This document shows, in pieces, positions 38,751 through 51,360 of a DNA stretch of 64,000 nucleotides. The position numbers were made by a program, and so were the translations under genes. Under the pieces are notes generated by a model. That model made no database searches. It worked only from the letters and a program-made list of their open reading frames with translations, and was not told the origin of the DNA. This DNA is from Piper betle (Eukaryota; Streptophyta; Magnoliopsida; Piperales; Piperaceae), in NCBI GenBank assembly GCA_033002965.1, contig JAURVB010014127.1, positions 18,437 through 82,436 on the forward strand. Direction: 5' to 3'. Every line of letters begins with the position of its first letter. The first letter of the stretch is position 1.

Positions 38751-40773
38751 CCTACCGAAGCAAACCGAAAAAATAGAGACGAAGAAGAGCCAGATCAAAA
38801 GATACCAACCTGTTACCGACGAAGTAAGAAGCGCAGGGAGGGGAGACGGTGAAGAGTGTCAGCTACCGATCCGGCGGTTAAGGGAAGAAACAATGCTAAA
38901 AGATCTGATTTTTAGCCTATTCTTCCCCCATTCCTTCAGCCGATCGCCTATAATAGGCAACAATTGTTCAATTAATTGAAAAAATTGTTGATCAATGCAA
39001 CCCATGCAAAACATGAAATCAATACCTCCAATTAAGCTACAATATCAAGCTCGATCAACCATTTTTCTGAACAAAAACCTCAAATCAATCGATCAATCCA
39101 ACAAAATAAAGCTACCAACAATTCGCCATATCAGAAGACAGACAGCAAACCATACCTTGTCGAAGGAGAGACCGCGATCGCGAGAGCTCGGCGAGATCGC
39201 GCTCCGGCAGACCGGCGGCGAATATTCCGGCGAGATCGCTCGGCGGGGGCAGTTGGCTTCGAAGGTTGTCGACAAGGAAGGGGGGAAAGGGGGACAAACT
39301 TTTGGATTTGGCTATCCGTCCGATGCATATTCGACGGTCCAGATTGAAAATGCTGATTTTTAGGCCATTTTGGACACTTTTGCCACTGTCATGCTTCGGA
39401 CAGGTTATCGATCCAAAGCGGTTTTTTCGACCTTTTGTAGGAAAGAAGAAACGGTTTGATTCATATTTCCTACTCGGCCGATCAGGAAACTTCTTCCCTA
39501 TTATTATTATTATTTTTATTATTTTTTATTTAATATTATATTATATTCCGGATTGGATACGCTTACATATTTTATTTTGATATATTATATATTGGAAGCT
39601 ATTAATTTAGATTCAAAAACATAAAATTTCATACATATATTTTTTTATATGAACTAAATGCAAATATAATAAATATAATTACTCCAAATTCGAGCCTTAT
39701 TCGGATATATAATTTATCTAAATAAATCAATTTTTTACCTATGTTCACGTTTTGGGATCAATTATATCAAATTCAGAAATTTAACTAATTAATTTATGGA
39801 TATTTGACGTATGAACTCGTCTATGACTACTTCCTCTAACTAAAATTTTATGTATTTTATTGGTTTTTATGCTTGATTTATAGTTGGTGTCGAGTATATT
39901 TAGTTCAACAAGGCTGAAGCCTGATTTTAGACTTACAAATAAAATGTTTATTAAGTAATAAAGGTGATTTATACTTAATTAATTGCCACTAAAAATACGT
40001 AATTTAAAAAAAACGAATTTTGAAAATTATCAAATTTGTAAAATGAAGATAAAATGGATATTAGCTTTTTTATTTTTGAAAGATTTAAAATTTGAAAAGG
40101 GCATGACTTGAAAAAAAACTCAGTTTAAAGTTTAACTCGATATTAAATGAGTTAGATGTGGGCTTGCATCTCATCAATTCAGTTCAACTCAAAGTTGGAT
40201 ACTTCATATAAAGAATAAGATTTTTAAGTGTATCGATTTAATCATTTTTATTAATTTAATTGAATTATGAAATGTCATTATATGATTCCAATTTTAAATA
40301 AAAATATGCATAATAATATCGAAGGTTAGATATCTTAATTATAAATAAAATTACAGTATGAATTATACGAAAGAAGAATATCATCAAATGAGAATCAAGC
40401 TGGTTTGACTTAGTTTCCAACTCGAATCGAGAAGAGTATTTATTAACCTAAAATAAAAAGATTGGAGTGCACATTAACCCGACTCAAATTTTAAATAAAA
40501 AATATAAAATAGAGGACATAAATACCTTTTAACCCGACTAAAACTCGAAATCAAACGGGCTAAATTAAGTTCAAAACTCGAGTTGATGTGCATCACTGGG
40601 CTAAAGGATTTCTATGATATATTTCCTATTTAGAATTTTCAATTAGGCTTTTGATACCCGAATTAAGCCTAAGCTCGAGAGTTAGAGGAGAGGGGTCTAT
40701 TAGAAAGTCAATTAGGTGATTTAATCACCTAATTAAGTTTTGTGTTGCTAAAGTGGTCAACCACTCGTTGGCC
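38751..40773. other. Divergent intergenic region, SEC24 to TMEM97-like
   Basis: The GC-rich patch at about 39,160-39,290 is the likely SEC24 first leader exon and core promoter (minus strand). Beyond it, 39,480-40,700 is AT-rich. It holds a phrase (gtatatttagttcaaca, about 39,893) shared with the 4.2-kb tandem repeat, and AACTCGA-rich degenerate repeats at about 40,120-40,600. No gene. Confidence 0.5.
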
Positions 40774-41367
40774 ATGGCGTCGTCGTCTTCCCTCCTCTCC
40801 AACCTCGCCGACAAGCTCCTCCTCCTCAACTTCCTCACCATCACCGTCGCCGCCCCTCTCCTCGACGCGCAAACCTGCCTCCCCTCCCACTGGTTCCCGC
40901 CCCCGCTCGTCCGCCTCCACCTCTGGTACGCAGCGGAGTACGGCGACTACCTCGCCTGGGAGAAGCCCGGCTTCTTCAAAGGCGCCGTCTTTTGGGAGCT
41001 CCTCTTCCAGTGGCCGCTCGCCGTCGCCAACGTCTACGGCCTCGCGAGAGGCAGCAGCTGGTACCCCACCACCTGCTTGATGTACGGCGCCTCCACTTGC
41101 GGCGCCATGGTAATGGGTCTTGATCAATTCTACGAGTGTGCGTGTTGTTCCCGTAGAAATTAGTGATGGATCTTTTGTGGGTTGGTGGTGATTTTGTAGG
41201 CGGCGGTGTTGGGGGAGTTGGTGGAGTCGGGGAGGGCGCCGGGGAAGCTGTTCGCCATGTATTTGCCGTTCTTCGTCTTCGCTCTTGTCGCCATTGTGCG
41301 TGGTCTGTTGCCAGCTGCTGCTGCTGCTTCTAAGCACGAGAAGAGCGTTGGGAAGAAGATGGATTGA
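40774..41367 (+). CDS. TMEM97 / sigma-2 receptor-like EXPERA-domain membrane protein
   Basis: Small four-helix ER membrane protein of the EXPERA family. Animal TMEM97 is the sigma-2 receptor and is linked to sterol handling; the plant role is not established. Two exons (40774-41109 and 41200-41367) join in frame to 167 residues, the family's usual size. The conserved acidic residues seen in the family are present: Asp31 (PLLDAQ), Asp58 (YGDYL) and Glu75 (WELLFQ), with [14 protein letters not shown] and FQWPLA motifs. The C-terminus ends in a Lys-rich tail ([11 protein letters not shown]), a possible ER-retrieval type signal. The ATG at 40774 is the first true ATG in frame. Exon 1 is GC-rich. 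Confidence 0.92.
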
Positions 41368-41850
41368 GAGAGCTCATAATCGGTTGGATCGGAAAGAGTG
41401 AGTTATATTTACTTGTTGATTGAATCTTATGATGAAAAATCTTGTCAAACTTATAATTGGGGGACATCATTCTTGTGTTTGAGCTTAAGAACACTGCATT
41501 GGACTTATAATTTTGTGGTCAATATTTAAACATTTTGTCTTCAAAATCTTGCTCTGAGTACTGCTGATTTGAAGTATGATAGTGTCTTTCTTGTAGGAGC
41601 CTAACAGGGCAAAAATGACTGATGTTTTTTTTAATGTTATTACTTAATTTTAATCAACTTAATTATATTTAAAATTATTTTCGGATGTGATAATCACTCA
41701 TTGATTCCAAATTTATCACATCCTATCATATAAAAATGCTTGTTTAACACAGAAAAAAAGTTGCAATTTTGGGTTTTGTCTGAATTGCTTGATGAGTTCC
41801 CCGTTGAATTTTCCCAGGATTTAGAGGTAATTGTGAAAAAAATGGACTTG

Positions 41851-41906
<56 letters not shown>

Positions 41907-42914
41907 AGCATAAGTTGCCAAAATTGAAATGATATTGTTTATTTCAAATATTATGATTAAAATTAGTAAATTTCCCATTTGAAATGTTGTTGAGCTGATC
42001 ACCTACTTGGAGGAAAAATTTGTAAATTGCCCGAGTAAGTTTATAGCTAGAAAATTGAAGCTAATAATGGCATGGCTAGACGAAATAACCATAATGAACA
42101 TTATGCGGGTTAAGCAATGAATCAATATTTACAGAGAATCAATACCTAATATTGGAAGTTCATGTTAAAAAGTCAAGATGAGAGTGAAGGAAATTAGAAT
42201 GTACATTTAGCCGGAATAAAAAATTATACGATAAATGAGTGGGAGATAATTTGCCTAGCTTTAAAAATACTAAATCCAACCTCCTCAGTTTACCCGGTAA
42301 ACTTCATAGCCAATTGAAATTTTCACAAATTTTGTTTTTATTTTAAAAAATATAATTTTTTTACTTATATTTAATTAAATATTAATAATGAAACATATTT
42401 TTAATATTTAATAAAATATTTTATTTATAATTTTAAAATTTGGCTAAACCCCACTTGACACGACGAAATACACCACTATTAACTTTAAGTTTGTGTGGTA
42501 ATTAGTATGGTATTTAAAACTATGTGAGAGGAAATATGTCTGTTTCAAATCAGTTTTGTTTGATCCTTTTCATGTTAAAAAAAGTATCAAAAAGTAAAAA
42601 GTTAGACACAAGTGAGTTTTTCAAAAGTTATACCATTTGATGAGTTTATCTCATTCTTTATTATTAACAAACACTCCAAATCCGCAAATGTGTAAATTGT
42701 CTTTGCAACCCACCTCTCTTGTAGTGCTTGACATGGGTTTTGTTTGCTTATGCTGTCTTCGCACTCGCTATATCAAATCTTCGGAAGTTATGCTAAATTA
42801 TCACAAGCTATCTACAACCAGAAATGCCCATAAAAAATCAACTACTCTTCCATGCTTTTTTGTCGTCTCCTCCGACCATGCTGATACACCACTGCATGCA
42901 TCTTCTTCTCATCT
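41368..42914. other. Intergenic region between convergent TMEM97-like and translocator genes
   Basis: AT-rich, no gene. It holds the 3' flanks of both genes and a long TA microsatellite. Confidence 0.5.
41852..41904. repeat. (TA)n microsatellite
   Basis: About 53 bp of uninterrupted alternating TA. Confidence 0.9.
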
Positions 42915-45881
42915 TCACTGCTTAGCCTGCACAATTGCATATTCTGGGTTAAGCACCTAGTAATCATTAGAACAAGAATTTTGGGACAGATTTACAAGTA
43001 ACACTATTTTTTAATCTACAAGCATGGTAAGCTAATTGTCATATGATTCTATCCATGCCACCCATTTTGTGGGTTTGATATCTGCGCAGAGAAGGTCACT
43101 AGCCCATGGCTCCATTTTTTAAATTTCTTTAACATATTACAAATTGGGATGGCTCTTTTTATGTTGGCGAGTGTCGATGTTTTAAATTTTTCTAATATAA
43201 TATTAATCAAGTTAAAATGCACGGGCCATGGTATATCTGGTTGAAAATTTTCGGAGATGTATGGACAAGAAGGTAACCTGAGAATAGAGGAAAGTGCCAA
43301 GGATGGCGATGGCAGCTCCAAGGGCGTTGATGGGTTGGATGGGTGTGTGGAAGATGATGATGGACGAGACGATGACTGATATGCGCTTCATGGTGTTGCC
43401 GATGCTAAATGTCAATGGAGAGATCTCGTCAAGTGACATGTAGGAGACCTGGTTGTAGAGGTGGTAGAATACGCTCTGAGCCGCCACCCACCTGCATTTT
43501 TCATGCTATCAACAAGACAAGAAAAAACAAGACACATGCACAACATCCCTATCACATAAAGCATATTTTACACTGCAATTTGACAATATGTTACATGAAT
43601 GAATCATGTGTTCACATGTATCTTTTTGCACTAAGTTAGCATGTAAATTTCTAGTATAAAAACTAATCTGTTTCTAAAATATTTATCATTCTGTCAAATG
43701 GGTAAAAGAAAATAGTAGTTAAAAATCTAGAAATTGTTTGATACTCAAAGTTAAAAAAACCCCACTATTTTTCAAGAATGAAAAGCACTGTTCAAGATGT
43801 GCATTATCCTGTGCTGTGAAATATATAAGGTGAAAGAGAGACTATTACATTAAAAAATATATTTATAATTTTTGTCGAATATTTTTACTAGTTTTACACT
43901 AAATATACCCTATATAGTAGTCATTAGCTATCAAAATTTTAGCCAAAAAACTGTTGGCATGTGAAGCGAAATATGCCAATTCAGATAGAAAGATCAAGAA
44001 TGCAGCTTGCAGCGTACGTTATAAAACAACAAGATATGACGATTGACTAAAAATAATTTAAACAAACAATTATCATTTTCAAAATTAGCTCACTATCATC
44101 AACACCATAGAAAGTATTCTCCTCACAATAATTATGCAGGTCAAAACAAAGAGAAAATCCAAACGATGAACGGTTATACCAAAATGAAAGAGGACATTAA
44201 GTTGCAAGAAGGTTTTCTGAAAAAAAACCTAGCTTCTGTGGTTACCATATGATGTTGGGTCCAATTTCAGAAAGTGCTTTCTGCCAGCCAGCAGCCCACA
44301 TTACAGGGCCCTCCACAGCAAGCGCAAATGGTGTAAGAATGAAGAGAGACAATATAGAGAGACAAGCATAGTAGTTCATCCCACTCACAGCCTTCCCCTT
44401 CATTCCCCTCTTTGAGAAGATGTTGCGAAACACAAATGCCAAGTTAGATATCATGGCTCCCATAAACCCTGAACAAGAACCAAATGCAAAGTTAGATCAG
44501 AAATCACATTCCCTACAAAATATTAAAAAAATGATCCAAAAAATATACACAAGTATCTTAAATCACATTTTGTATTTAAGTCAATAATCTAACTTTGGTG
44601 TAATTTAAGTCGATATGGAGCTTACTTATATCATAAACACAAGTGTGGAACGTAAGATATGATGCAAAACCGTCAAGAATAACCACACAAACACTATGTA
44701 ATACAAAGTATCGTCTACATTTTATATCAGCTAGGTTGCTGTCACCGGTAGTTGATTTGATTATACAAATTCAAATCGATGGCAAATAAACTATCTTAAA
44801 ACAAAATATCAAGTTTTAAACAAGCGTACACTTCGTCATGTCCAAACTCGTAATTAAGCTTATACAAAAAACCCACCATTTCAACATTGATCAATTGCAT
44901 ACACTACCAGAAAAAAGAAAGTTGCAGATAAATTCACACAACCACATCATCAGTAAAAAGCAGATACTAGAGCAAAAACAGCTGCATTACCAGTCATGTT
45001 GAAGTTGAGCTCAGTGACAGCAGCAAGAGCACAACCTCCAATAATCGGCAACAGTGACAAGTACACCGGCACAGGGAACGTCTCCCGAGCAAAAACCTCG
45101 ACACCAACACACTAAACGCCGGCTCACCACTCTTGATAATGTGCGTGAACGACACGGCCACCTTCGACATACTCACCGTCGCCGCCACATGCCCGATGGT
45201 GTGCGCCACCGCCACCTACCACATACCAACAACAATCACATCATCAACAACAAGAAGACTATGCACTCGATCATGATTGATACAAAGATATAAAGCTATG
45301 ATATGAACACAACGACATAAACAATCCGAACAAGAAGAAGAAGACAAATGCATTCTAATAGGAGATGGTTCGTACGCACCGGAGCAAGGGCCTTCCAGAA
45401 ATCGAAGTCGATCTTGGGGGCTTCGGCGATGCGGGTGGCCCAGGAGAGGAGCATAATAAGGGAGCCGGCAGCAAGGGAAAGGGTGGAGGTGAGCCACGGG
45501 TAAGGGAAGGCGTTCAACACCTTCTTGTTGTAGATGTTGAAGACGACGTTGAGTGCCCACCACGTCGCAAAGTAGAGCCCGATCTTCAATTTCTGGGCCG
45601 CCTCCGACCGCGGCGCGACAGGCTCCGACTGGTCGGCCTCGTAGGCGGCGCAGGCGACTCTCGCCTGCGCCCGGCCGGCCGGCGCCAAAGCGAGGCCTTT
45701 AATGGCGGCGAGGTGTAGAGGGGTGGACACGGACGGGGGCGGCGAGTCGGAGGGGGTTTTGGGTGCTGCAGACAGAGCGAGGAATCGGGGTCTCGGTGGG
45801 CGCCGCCGATAGCCGGCGGCGCAGGTCGGAAGCGGCGAGAGACGGCGGCGCAACCGCCGGCGTCTTCACCGAGCACGCCAT
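42915..45881 (-). CDS. GPT: Plastid glucose-6-phosphate/phosphate translocator (GPT), with two frame breaks
   Basis: Inner-envelope antiporter that imports glucose-6-phosphate into non-green plastids in exchange for phosphate, feeding starch synthesis and the oxidative pentose phosphate pathway. Five exons: 45380-45881, 44991-45215, 44246-44468, 43278-43491 and a 12-bp last exon at 42915-42926 encoding AKQ. Hallmarks are KLKIGLYFATWWALNVVFNI, YNKKVLNAFPYPWLTSTLSL, AVAHTIGHVAATVSMSKVAV, SFTHIIKSGEPAFSVLVSRF and SLDEISPLTFSIGNTMKRIS. A GC-rich Ser/Ala/Arg transit peptide begins MACSVKTPAVAPPSL. Two breaks: the ATG frame of the transit peptide differs from the mature frame (within about 45,720-45,880), and exon 2 has three G at 45084-45086 where four would keep LLGETF in frame. 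With both repaired the length would be about 391, normal for GPT. Assembly error or recent decay are both possible. Confidence 0.9.
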
Positions 45882-46440
45882 TGCTACTGATCAAACCCCT
45901 TCTTACCGACCAAAGAAAATATTTACCTGCGATCACACAAGGATCAACAACACAACCGCATCAAGCAAGCATTTTTACACAAGATCGGATCACAAAAACC
46001 ATGATCCCAACCAAAACAGCATCAAATCAAGCAAACCTTTTGACAGCACAGAATCAACGATGATCACGAACAAATAAACCACCAACCCAATAAAACTAAT
46101 ACCTCAATCATCACCTCCACCACCGACCAAACTCGAACCGACCAATCAAAAAAAGTACAAAACAAGGATCCAATGGCACAGACCGATCGGCGAAACCAAG
46201 GATCAAAGCAGATCAAACGACAACTTCTACAAAACAGTTTGTTGGGAGACACCAACCAAAGAAAGAGAGAGAGAGAGATGTTTTGCTTACACAAGAGGAA
46301 GTCAAACGGCGGGGGCAGGTGGGATGGGTGGTGGGTGAAAAGCGGAAAAGCTTGAAACTTTGTAAAGGAAGGTGGTCAATGGGGATCGGAGAAGGAGGTC
46401 GAGCTTCTTCTGATCAGAGCCGACTGCAACTCCTTCCTTT
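45882..46440 (-). other. GPT 5' leader
   Basis: Sequence between the TATA-like box and the start codon, rich in A and C on the plus strand. A leader intron is possible but not resolved. Confidence 0.4.
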
Positions 46441-46448
46441 CTTTTATA
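46441..46448 (-). promoter_or_regulatory. TATA box of the GPT gene
   Basis: The minus strand reads GTATAAAAGAAAGG, a strong TATA-box match about 560 bp upstream of the ATG. This predicts transcription starting near 46,410. The GC content rises just upstream (gcgcggaatcacgg). Confidence 0.5.
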
Positions 46449-46499
46449 CGCTGCAACAGCGCGGAATCACGGTGCATCCGTGACAGCTCGCATACTTTT

Positions 46500-47451
46500 T
46501 ATTTATTTATTTATCATTATTTTAAAAAAATATGAGTGAAAAAATAATAAAATAACCTAATTGTAAATATTTTATTGTATATAATTTCGAGTATACAAGC
46601 AGGTATCATAGTTACATAAATAAATATAAAAATAGATAATAATAATAATATTCATAAATTTTAACTCAATTTAATATTTAATAACCTTATATTTTATTTA
46701 TCAAAAAATTAATTTTAAAATAACACTAAATTCTTATATTTTTTAAAAAATATATAAAAATAGATAATATTGATGTCAAAAATAAATAAATTTTTATCAA
46801 CTTCGTAATCATTAAAACCTATTAAAAACTTTAAAATTAAATTATATATATAACACAGACGAGGTATAAATTACCTTAATTTTAAAGATTAATGTGAATA
46901 AATGTAAAGATCAGCTCCTCAATTTTGTGTGTTTTTTTTGTGATATAAATTATAATAATGCAAGAGGAAAATATACTGCAAGAATATGGTGTGATTTTTT
47001 CAATGTTATGTTGGTCTAAGTCTGAAAATGGGTTGGTGAAAAATTAGTTTGTAATAATTGAAGTATTTTGGTATATCCAATGGAGGGAGGGAATATGCTT
47101 ATGTAGTTTTGATAAACAGAAATATTTTTTTGTAATATACTTTTTTAACATGTCATTCACTTTTAGCTATGATAGAAGAATGCCTTAAAAATAATTATAT
47201 TTTGGAAAAAATGGGTCCATAGGCATGAATAAATAGGATGTATAAAAAATTAAAATATGTTATGGAAGAAAAAATTAAGCAACTTTTATTACACAGTAGG
47301 GAAAACATATTCTCCATATCCATTTGGAGCTGCACATTAGACATCAAATTTGACCTTTGAATGTTCACAATTATAAGCATTGAAAATCAAGGAAAGACCA
47401 AGAGAATAGCACTACATATGTATTTATGATGGCCCATGGTGTCCCTGCCAC
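46500..47451. other. Intergenic AT-rich DNA
   Basis: No gene or recognisable element. Confidence 0.5.
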
Positions 47452-48326
47452 ATGATCAATTCCACTGTTCCATAACTCGGCCAATTCTAATTAGAATCGG
47501 CCGATTTAAATCGGATCGGTGACAATCCGATTTAAAAATAACGTGAATCGGTCAAGCTCAAATCGGTCCGCAAATCGGCCAATTCGAACTAATTTTACCC
47601 GATTCGAGCCAATTTCGACCGACGGCGGGGAGGCGCACGGGCGACCGGGCGGAGGCCACGGGTGGGGGCAATGGCGGTGTGGGATGGGGCGGCGATGACA
47701 AGCGGTGAGGGAGGCAATTGGGCGGGGCAAGCTGCGAGGGCGGCTTCGGGGTGGCGAGGCAGGAGGACGAGCTGCCAGGGCGGCTTCGGAGCGGCGCGAC
47801 GGGACGGAAGGCGAGGAGGGGGGAGCGACGGGGCAATAGGGGCGGCGAGGGCGGCAACGGGGCGGAAGGCAAGGAGGGGGGAGCGACGGGGCAATAGGGC
47901 GGCAACGGGGCAACAGGGCAGCAAGGGTGGCGGGGTGGCGGCGGCGGCGGGGGAGAAAAGGGATGAAATATAAGTGGCATTCTCGTAATTAAAAGTTGAC
48001 TCAACTCCGACTCGAGTCAAAAATAATAACTAATTCTAGATAATTTTAAAAAAATCCAAAAAAAATGAAAAACTATCATAAAATATAATACACATTATAA
48101 CATAAAAATTACATCAAAATGACATATTCTATACTAATAATCAATTAATTTTGATTAAGTTAAAATTTTTGTATAGGACCGATTCAAGTCTGATTCAACT
48201 GAACCGATTCAAGCTGATTCAACTGAACCGATTTCTGTCCGATTTAGACAGATTCCGATTCCGATTCTGACTCCTTCGAAAATTGATTCCGATTTTGATT
48301 CCAATTTTTACAACTATGATCAATTC
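47452..48326. mobile_element. Non-autonomous transposon with 11-bp flanking direct repeat (Mutator-like candidate)
   Basis: ATGATCAATTC occurs at 47452-47462 and again at 48316-48326, bracketing 853 bp. Inside, the left flank is rich in AATCGGCC/GATTTAAATCGG words. The middle (about 47,620-47,960) is a G-rich GGCGGCGAGGGCGGC tract, and the right end is a series of CCGATT/GATTCCGATT words. Terminal inverted repeats are weak. A 9-11 bp duplication is typical of Mutator-like elements. Long ORFs in the G-rich part are composition artefacts. Confidence 0.6.
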
Positions 48327-48639
48327 AACCTCCAAATGACACTCAAAGAAAGAAATGTCTAGCCCTTAAAACATTGATGATTAATTATCATAATATACCG
48401 AGAATATTAATAGTCATTACCTACATGTTGGAATCATTCAAATAATAAACCCTTCCATTTTTCACATAAAAAACAAACTCCTAAAAAATTGGGTTCATTC
48501 AAAAGGAATTATATCTTCTAGTTAACTTCCAAAACAATGAAGTCAAATGCAAGAAAGCAAGGACCTGGACAATTACACAAACTCAATGGTACATTGGAAA
48601 ACCCTTTTAGTGACCCCAAAATGTCACAAAATCATCATA

Positions 48640-49150
48640 AGAACCGGGCCCAAACAATGCAAATAATACAAATTAATGGGTCTAGTCATATTTTAAAAAA
48701 TAATCAATAAATTTGAGGACATACTTCATCATCATTAATATATTGAATCTTATCCCAACAAGCATTAGACGTATGACTAACTGGACTGATTAATTATGAA
48801 CGATCTCACATACCACTCACCTTAAAAAAAATTGTTACTAATTGGATTGAATAATTATGGATAATCTCGTATATCATCCACCTTAAAATAATTTGTTGTC
48901 AAAATTCCTTTTTATGGCTTACGACCACTGATCTATAGATTTCCAAGTTAGCTCTGATACTACGTGTAATAATCAAGCTCGATAAGCATAGATTGATGGG
49001 CTTAATATTTAATTATTTCTTTAAAAATAATTAATTAAACTAAAGATCATAAACATATTATTAATAATATATTAAATCTTATTTCAATAAGTATTGGACA
49101 TGAGATTAACTAGAATAATTTTTAAAAATCTTGCAATTATTATTGCACTG
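48640..49150 (-). mobile_element. TRIM-like LTR element
   Basis: TAGTATCAGAGC (minus strand, 48951-48962) is close to the primer-binding site for initiator tRNA-Met and directly follows a candidate LTR end (about 48,967). A segment at about 49,020-49,130 is repeated, diverged, at about 48,690-48,800, on the other side of a short internal region. This LTR / primer site / short interior / LTR order fits a terminal-repeat retrotransposon in miniature. Exact ends are not fixed. Confidence 0.4.
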
Positions 49151-50339
49151 GAGTAGTTTTCAATAACCAAAAATTTTGTATCTGTAGCTCAATAGCAATG
49201 ACAGCAATTGCAAAGTTTACAGCAACACACTTCTTCAATTTCTCTGATAACACACCTCTCATGTCTGTTGTATTGCATTATTGTATTTTGGTTGCAAATC
49301 TAGTACCAAAATTATTTTTAACCCGGAAACTCTGATCTTCTACTAATGACATATAATTTGTTGTATGAAAACAATGTGCTTCTTCTCTAGATTATTGATG
49401 GTGGAATCAATAACAAATTACCAACAACAAATATAAATATGGCATTCATTTGGTTGTATCAACAAGCTTTCTATTTGATTGTAGGTATGAAACATGGTCT
49501 GCATCAGAATAACAATGATATATCCTTCATCTCATTTGGAATGTATTGATAGATTGAATATCTAATACGAACGCATTTGAAAACGAAGCAATCGAATCTC
49601 AAGATTAGTGTATCAAAATTGCCGTGTACAATCTCTTTGCTTCTTGGAAGAACAACACCTTGTGTGTAGACAAGGAATTCTTGCACTGGCTAAACTGAAA
49701 CGCTTGTCAGCATTGCCAATCCAAATCCAGATAAATGATGGGTATTTTAGCATTTAAAATTTTATTATATGTAATTACATGGATCGTAATTTGTAATTAG
49801 ATAGATCCTAATTAAGATGCATGTCTTCAATACCATTGGATATCAGGTAGAAAGATAAAAAGGCAAACTGGTGAAATTAGGAAAGGATGGAGCTCATATT
49901 CTCGATCTATGTCATTGGCCAAAAAACAAGGGTTTCTGTTGTTACACCCTTCAGAAGATAGGTCTGGTTCCTGACATGTGTGCAATCACAACAAATTCAC
50001 TCGTAGAAGGAGCACGTTCTTAATCTTATCGCCACCTTTTAATGGAGGTTGACAACTGAAACACCGTAGTAGATATTGGGCGGCACTAGACAAAAGACCC
50101 AGAAAAACAACCCGCCTCTTGATCCTAAAGCTGTCATAGCTTTGCACCAGGCGCCAAGATATCGACAGGTGAGTTGTGAGAGAATGAACGAGAAAAAGCA
50201 AATAACTCACTTCCTTGGCAGATTGTAAAGGGAATCTATCTGAAGCCTGCAAATACCTGGAGTGGCTTGCCTGGTCCCGTCAACCAATACCAGTGCTAAA
50301 CCTTTTTTTCAGAAGACAGCTTCCCATTTGGTTTCTGCA
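49151..50339. other. Intergenic, no gene recognised
   Basis: Mixed-composition DNA upstream of the early nodulin-like relic. The minus-strand ORF at 49986-50252 has no recognisable domain. Confidence 0.4.
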
Positions 50340-51324
50340 ATGGCCAGATTGTGCTACATAATGGCCCTTGTATTCAAACTCCTCTTTACTGCTATGCTGA
50401 TGCACAGAGCAGGCGCAACCGTGTTGAAGGTTGAATGGGCTGTGCCAGCAGATCCAAACTCAAAGGTGTACAACCAGTGGGCTGAAAGGAACAGGTTTCA
50501 GATAGGAGATTTCCTGCATAAGTCACACTCTATGTCATTCATACTCCCCCTTTATGTTCTAATAATGTCAGGTAAAATGCACGATAAAAAAATCTGCTTC
50601 CATGCAAAATTTCTCACTAATATAAAATACACCAAATTACAAGCTAAAATACAATAAACCAAAGTGCTATTTCTGAGAATTTTCAGGGCTAGTGGTGATA
50701 TAGAAAGTGGTTTTTTCATACCAAGAACCTAGGTTTTGCTTGGTGCTAACTTCTTCTGTTTCACATTGCAGTATTTGTTTATGAACATGAGAAAGACTGA
50801 GTGCTATGGGTAAACAAAGAGGAGTATGACCAATGCAACACACAGTCATTTACGGCATCTTTCAACGATGGTAAGACATCAGTCAGGTTCAATCATTAGG
50901 CCCCTACTACTTTATTAGTGGGACAGATGGAAACTGCCTTAAGCATCGAGAAGATGGCGGTCGTTGTCATGGCCGATAGAAGTCATAAATCCACCCTCAA
51001 CCACAACAACACAAGTGCAGCACCTGCCCCTTCTCCTGTAAATTCAAGCTCTTCGGTAAACCCACCTGCCACAGCACCCCGTCCAGCAGTAGCTACAGAC
51101 CCACCTGAAAACCCCCTTCCATGGCCACACCTCCTTTCCCAGTTGTTGCAAGTTCTCCTGAGACCCCCCTGCCACAGCACCAGTTGGTCAGGGATCTCCT
51201 TCACCCCCATCTAACGATGGTGTATCATCTATGATGATGCAATTGACCACGTCTTTTGGCTTCCTCTTCCTGGGATCTCACTTGTACTTTGCCTGGATAC
51301 TGGAGCTCAAAAATGGTAGAATAC
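50340..51324 (+). pseudogene. Early nodulin-like (phytocyanin) pseudogene
   Basis: Exon 1 encodes a signal peptide (MARLCYIMALVFKLLFTAM) and the start of the phytocyanin fold (WAVPADPNSKVYNQWAERNRF, QIGDF). The expected intron donor after QIGDFL reads ATAAGT instead of GTAAGT (about 50,518). Exon 2 (from about 50,772) continues FVYEHEKD, a TGA stop, VLWVNKEEYDQCNTQSFTAS, FNDGKTSVRFNH, then a frame shift before a recognisable GPYYFISGTDGNC stretch. A Pro/Ser-rich linker and a hydrophobic GPI-type tail (FGFLFLGSHLYFAWIL) follow. No copper-ligand set is visible, as in early nodulin-like proteins. A lost donor, an internal stop and a frameshift make this a dead copy. It keeps its intron, so it is not retroposed. 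Confidence 0.85.
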
Positions 51325-51360
51325 ATAGAGTCATAAGTCATTTTGTTGGTGACAGCGTTG

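Noticed and set aside
40729..41337. 202-residue minus-strand ORF
   Set aside because: Antisense to both exons of the TMEM97-like gene and rich in Glu/Gly from its GC bias.
42637..42960. 107-residue plus-strand ORF
   Set aside because: No recognisable domain, and it runs antisense across the 12-bp last exon of GPT.
45365..45718. 117-residue plus-strand ORF
   Set aside because: Antisense of GPT exon 1.
45296..45853. GPT reading frame taken as starting at 45853
   Set aside because: The codon there is TTG, not ATG. The frame is the true mature GPT frame, but its real start requires the out-of-phase ATG at 45881.
49986..50252. Minus-strand ORF upstream of the early nodulin-like relic
   Set aside because: No motif, no splice partners, and composition like the surrounding intergenic DNA.
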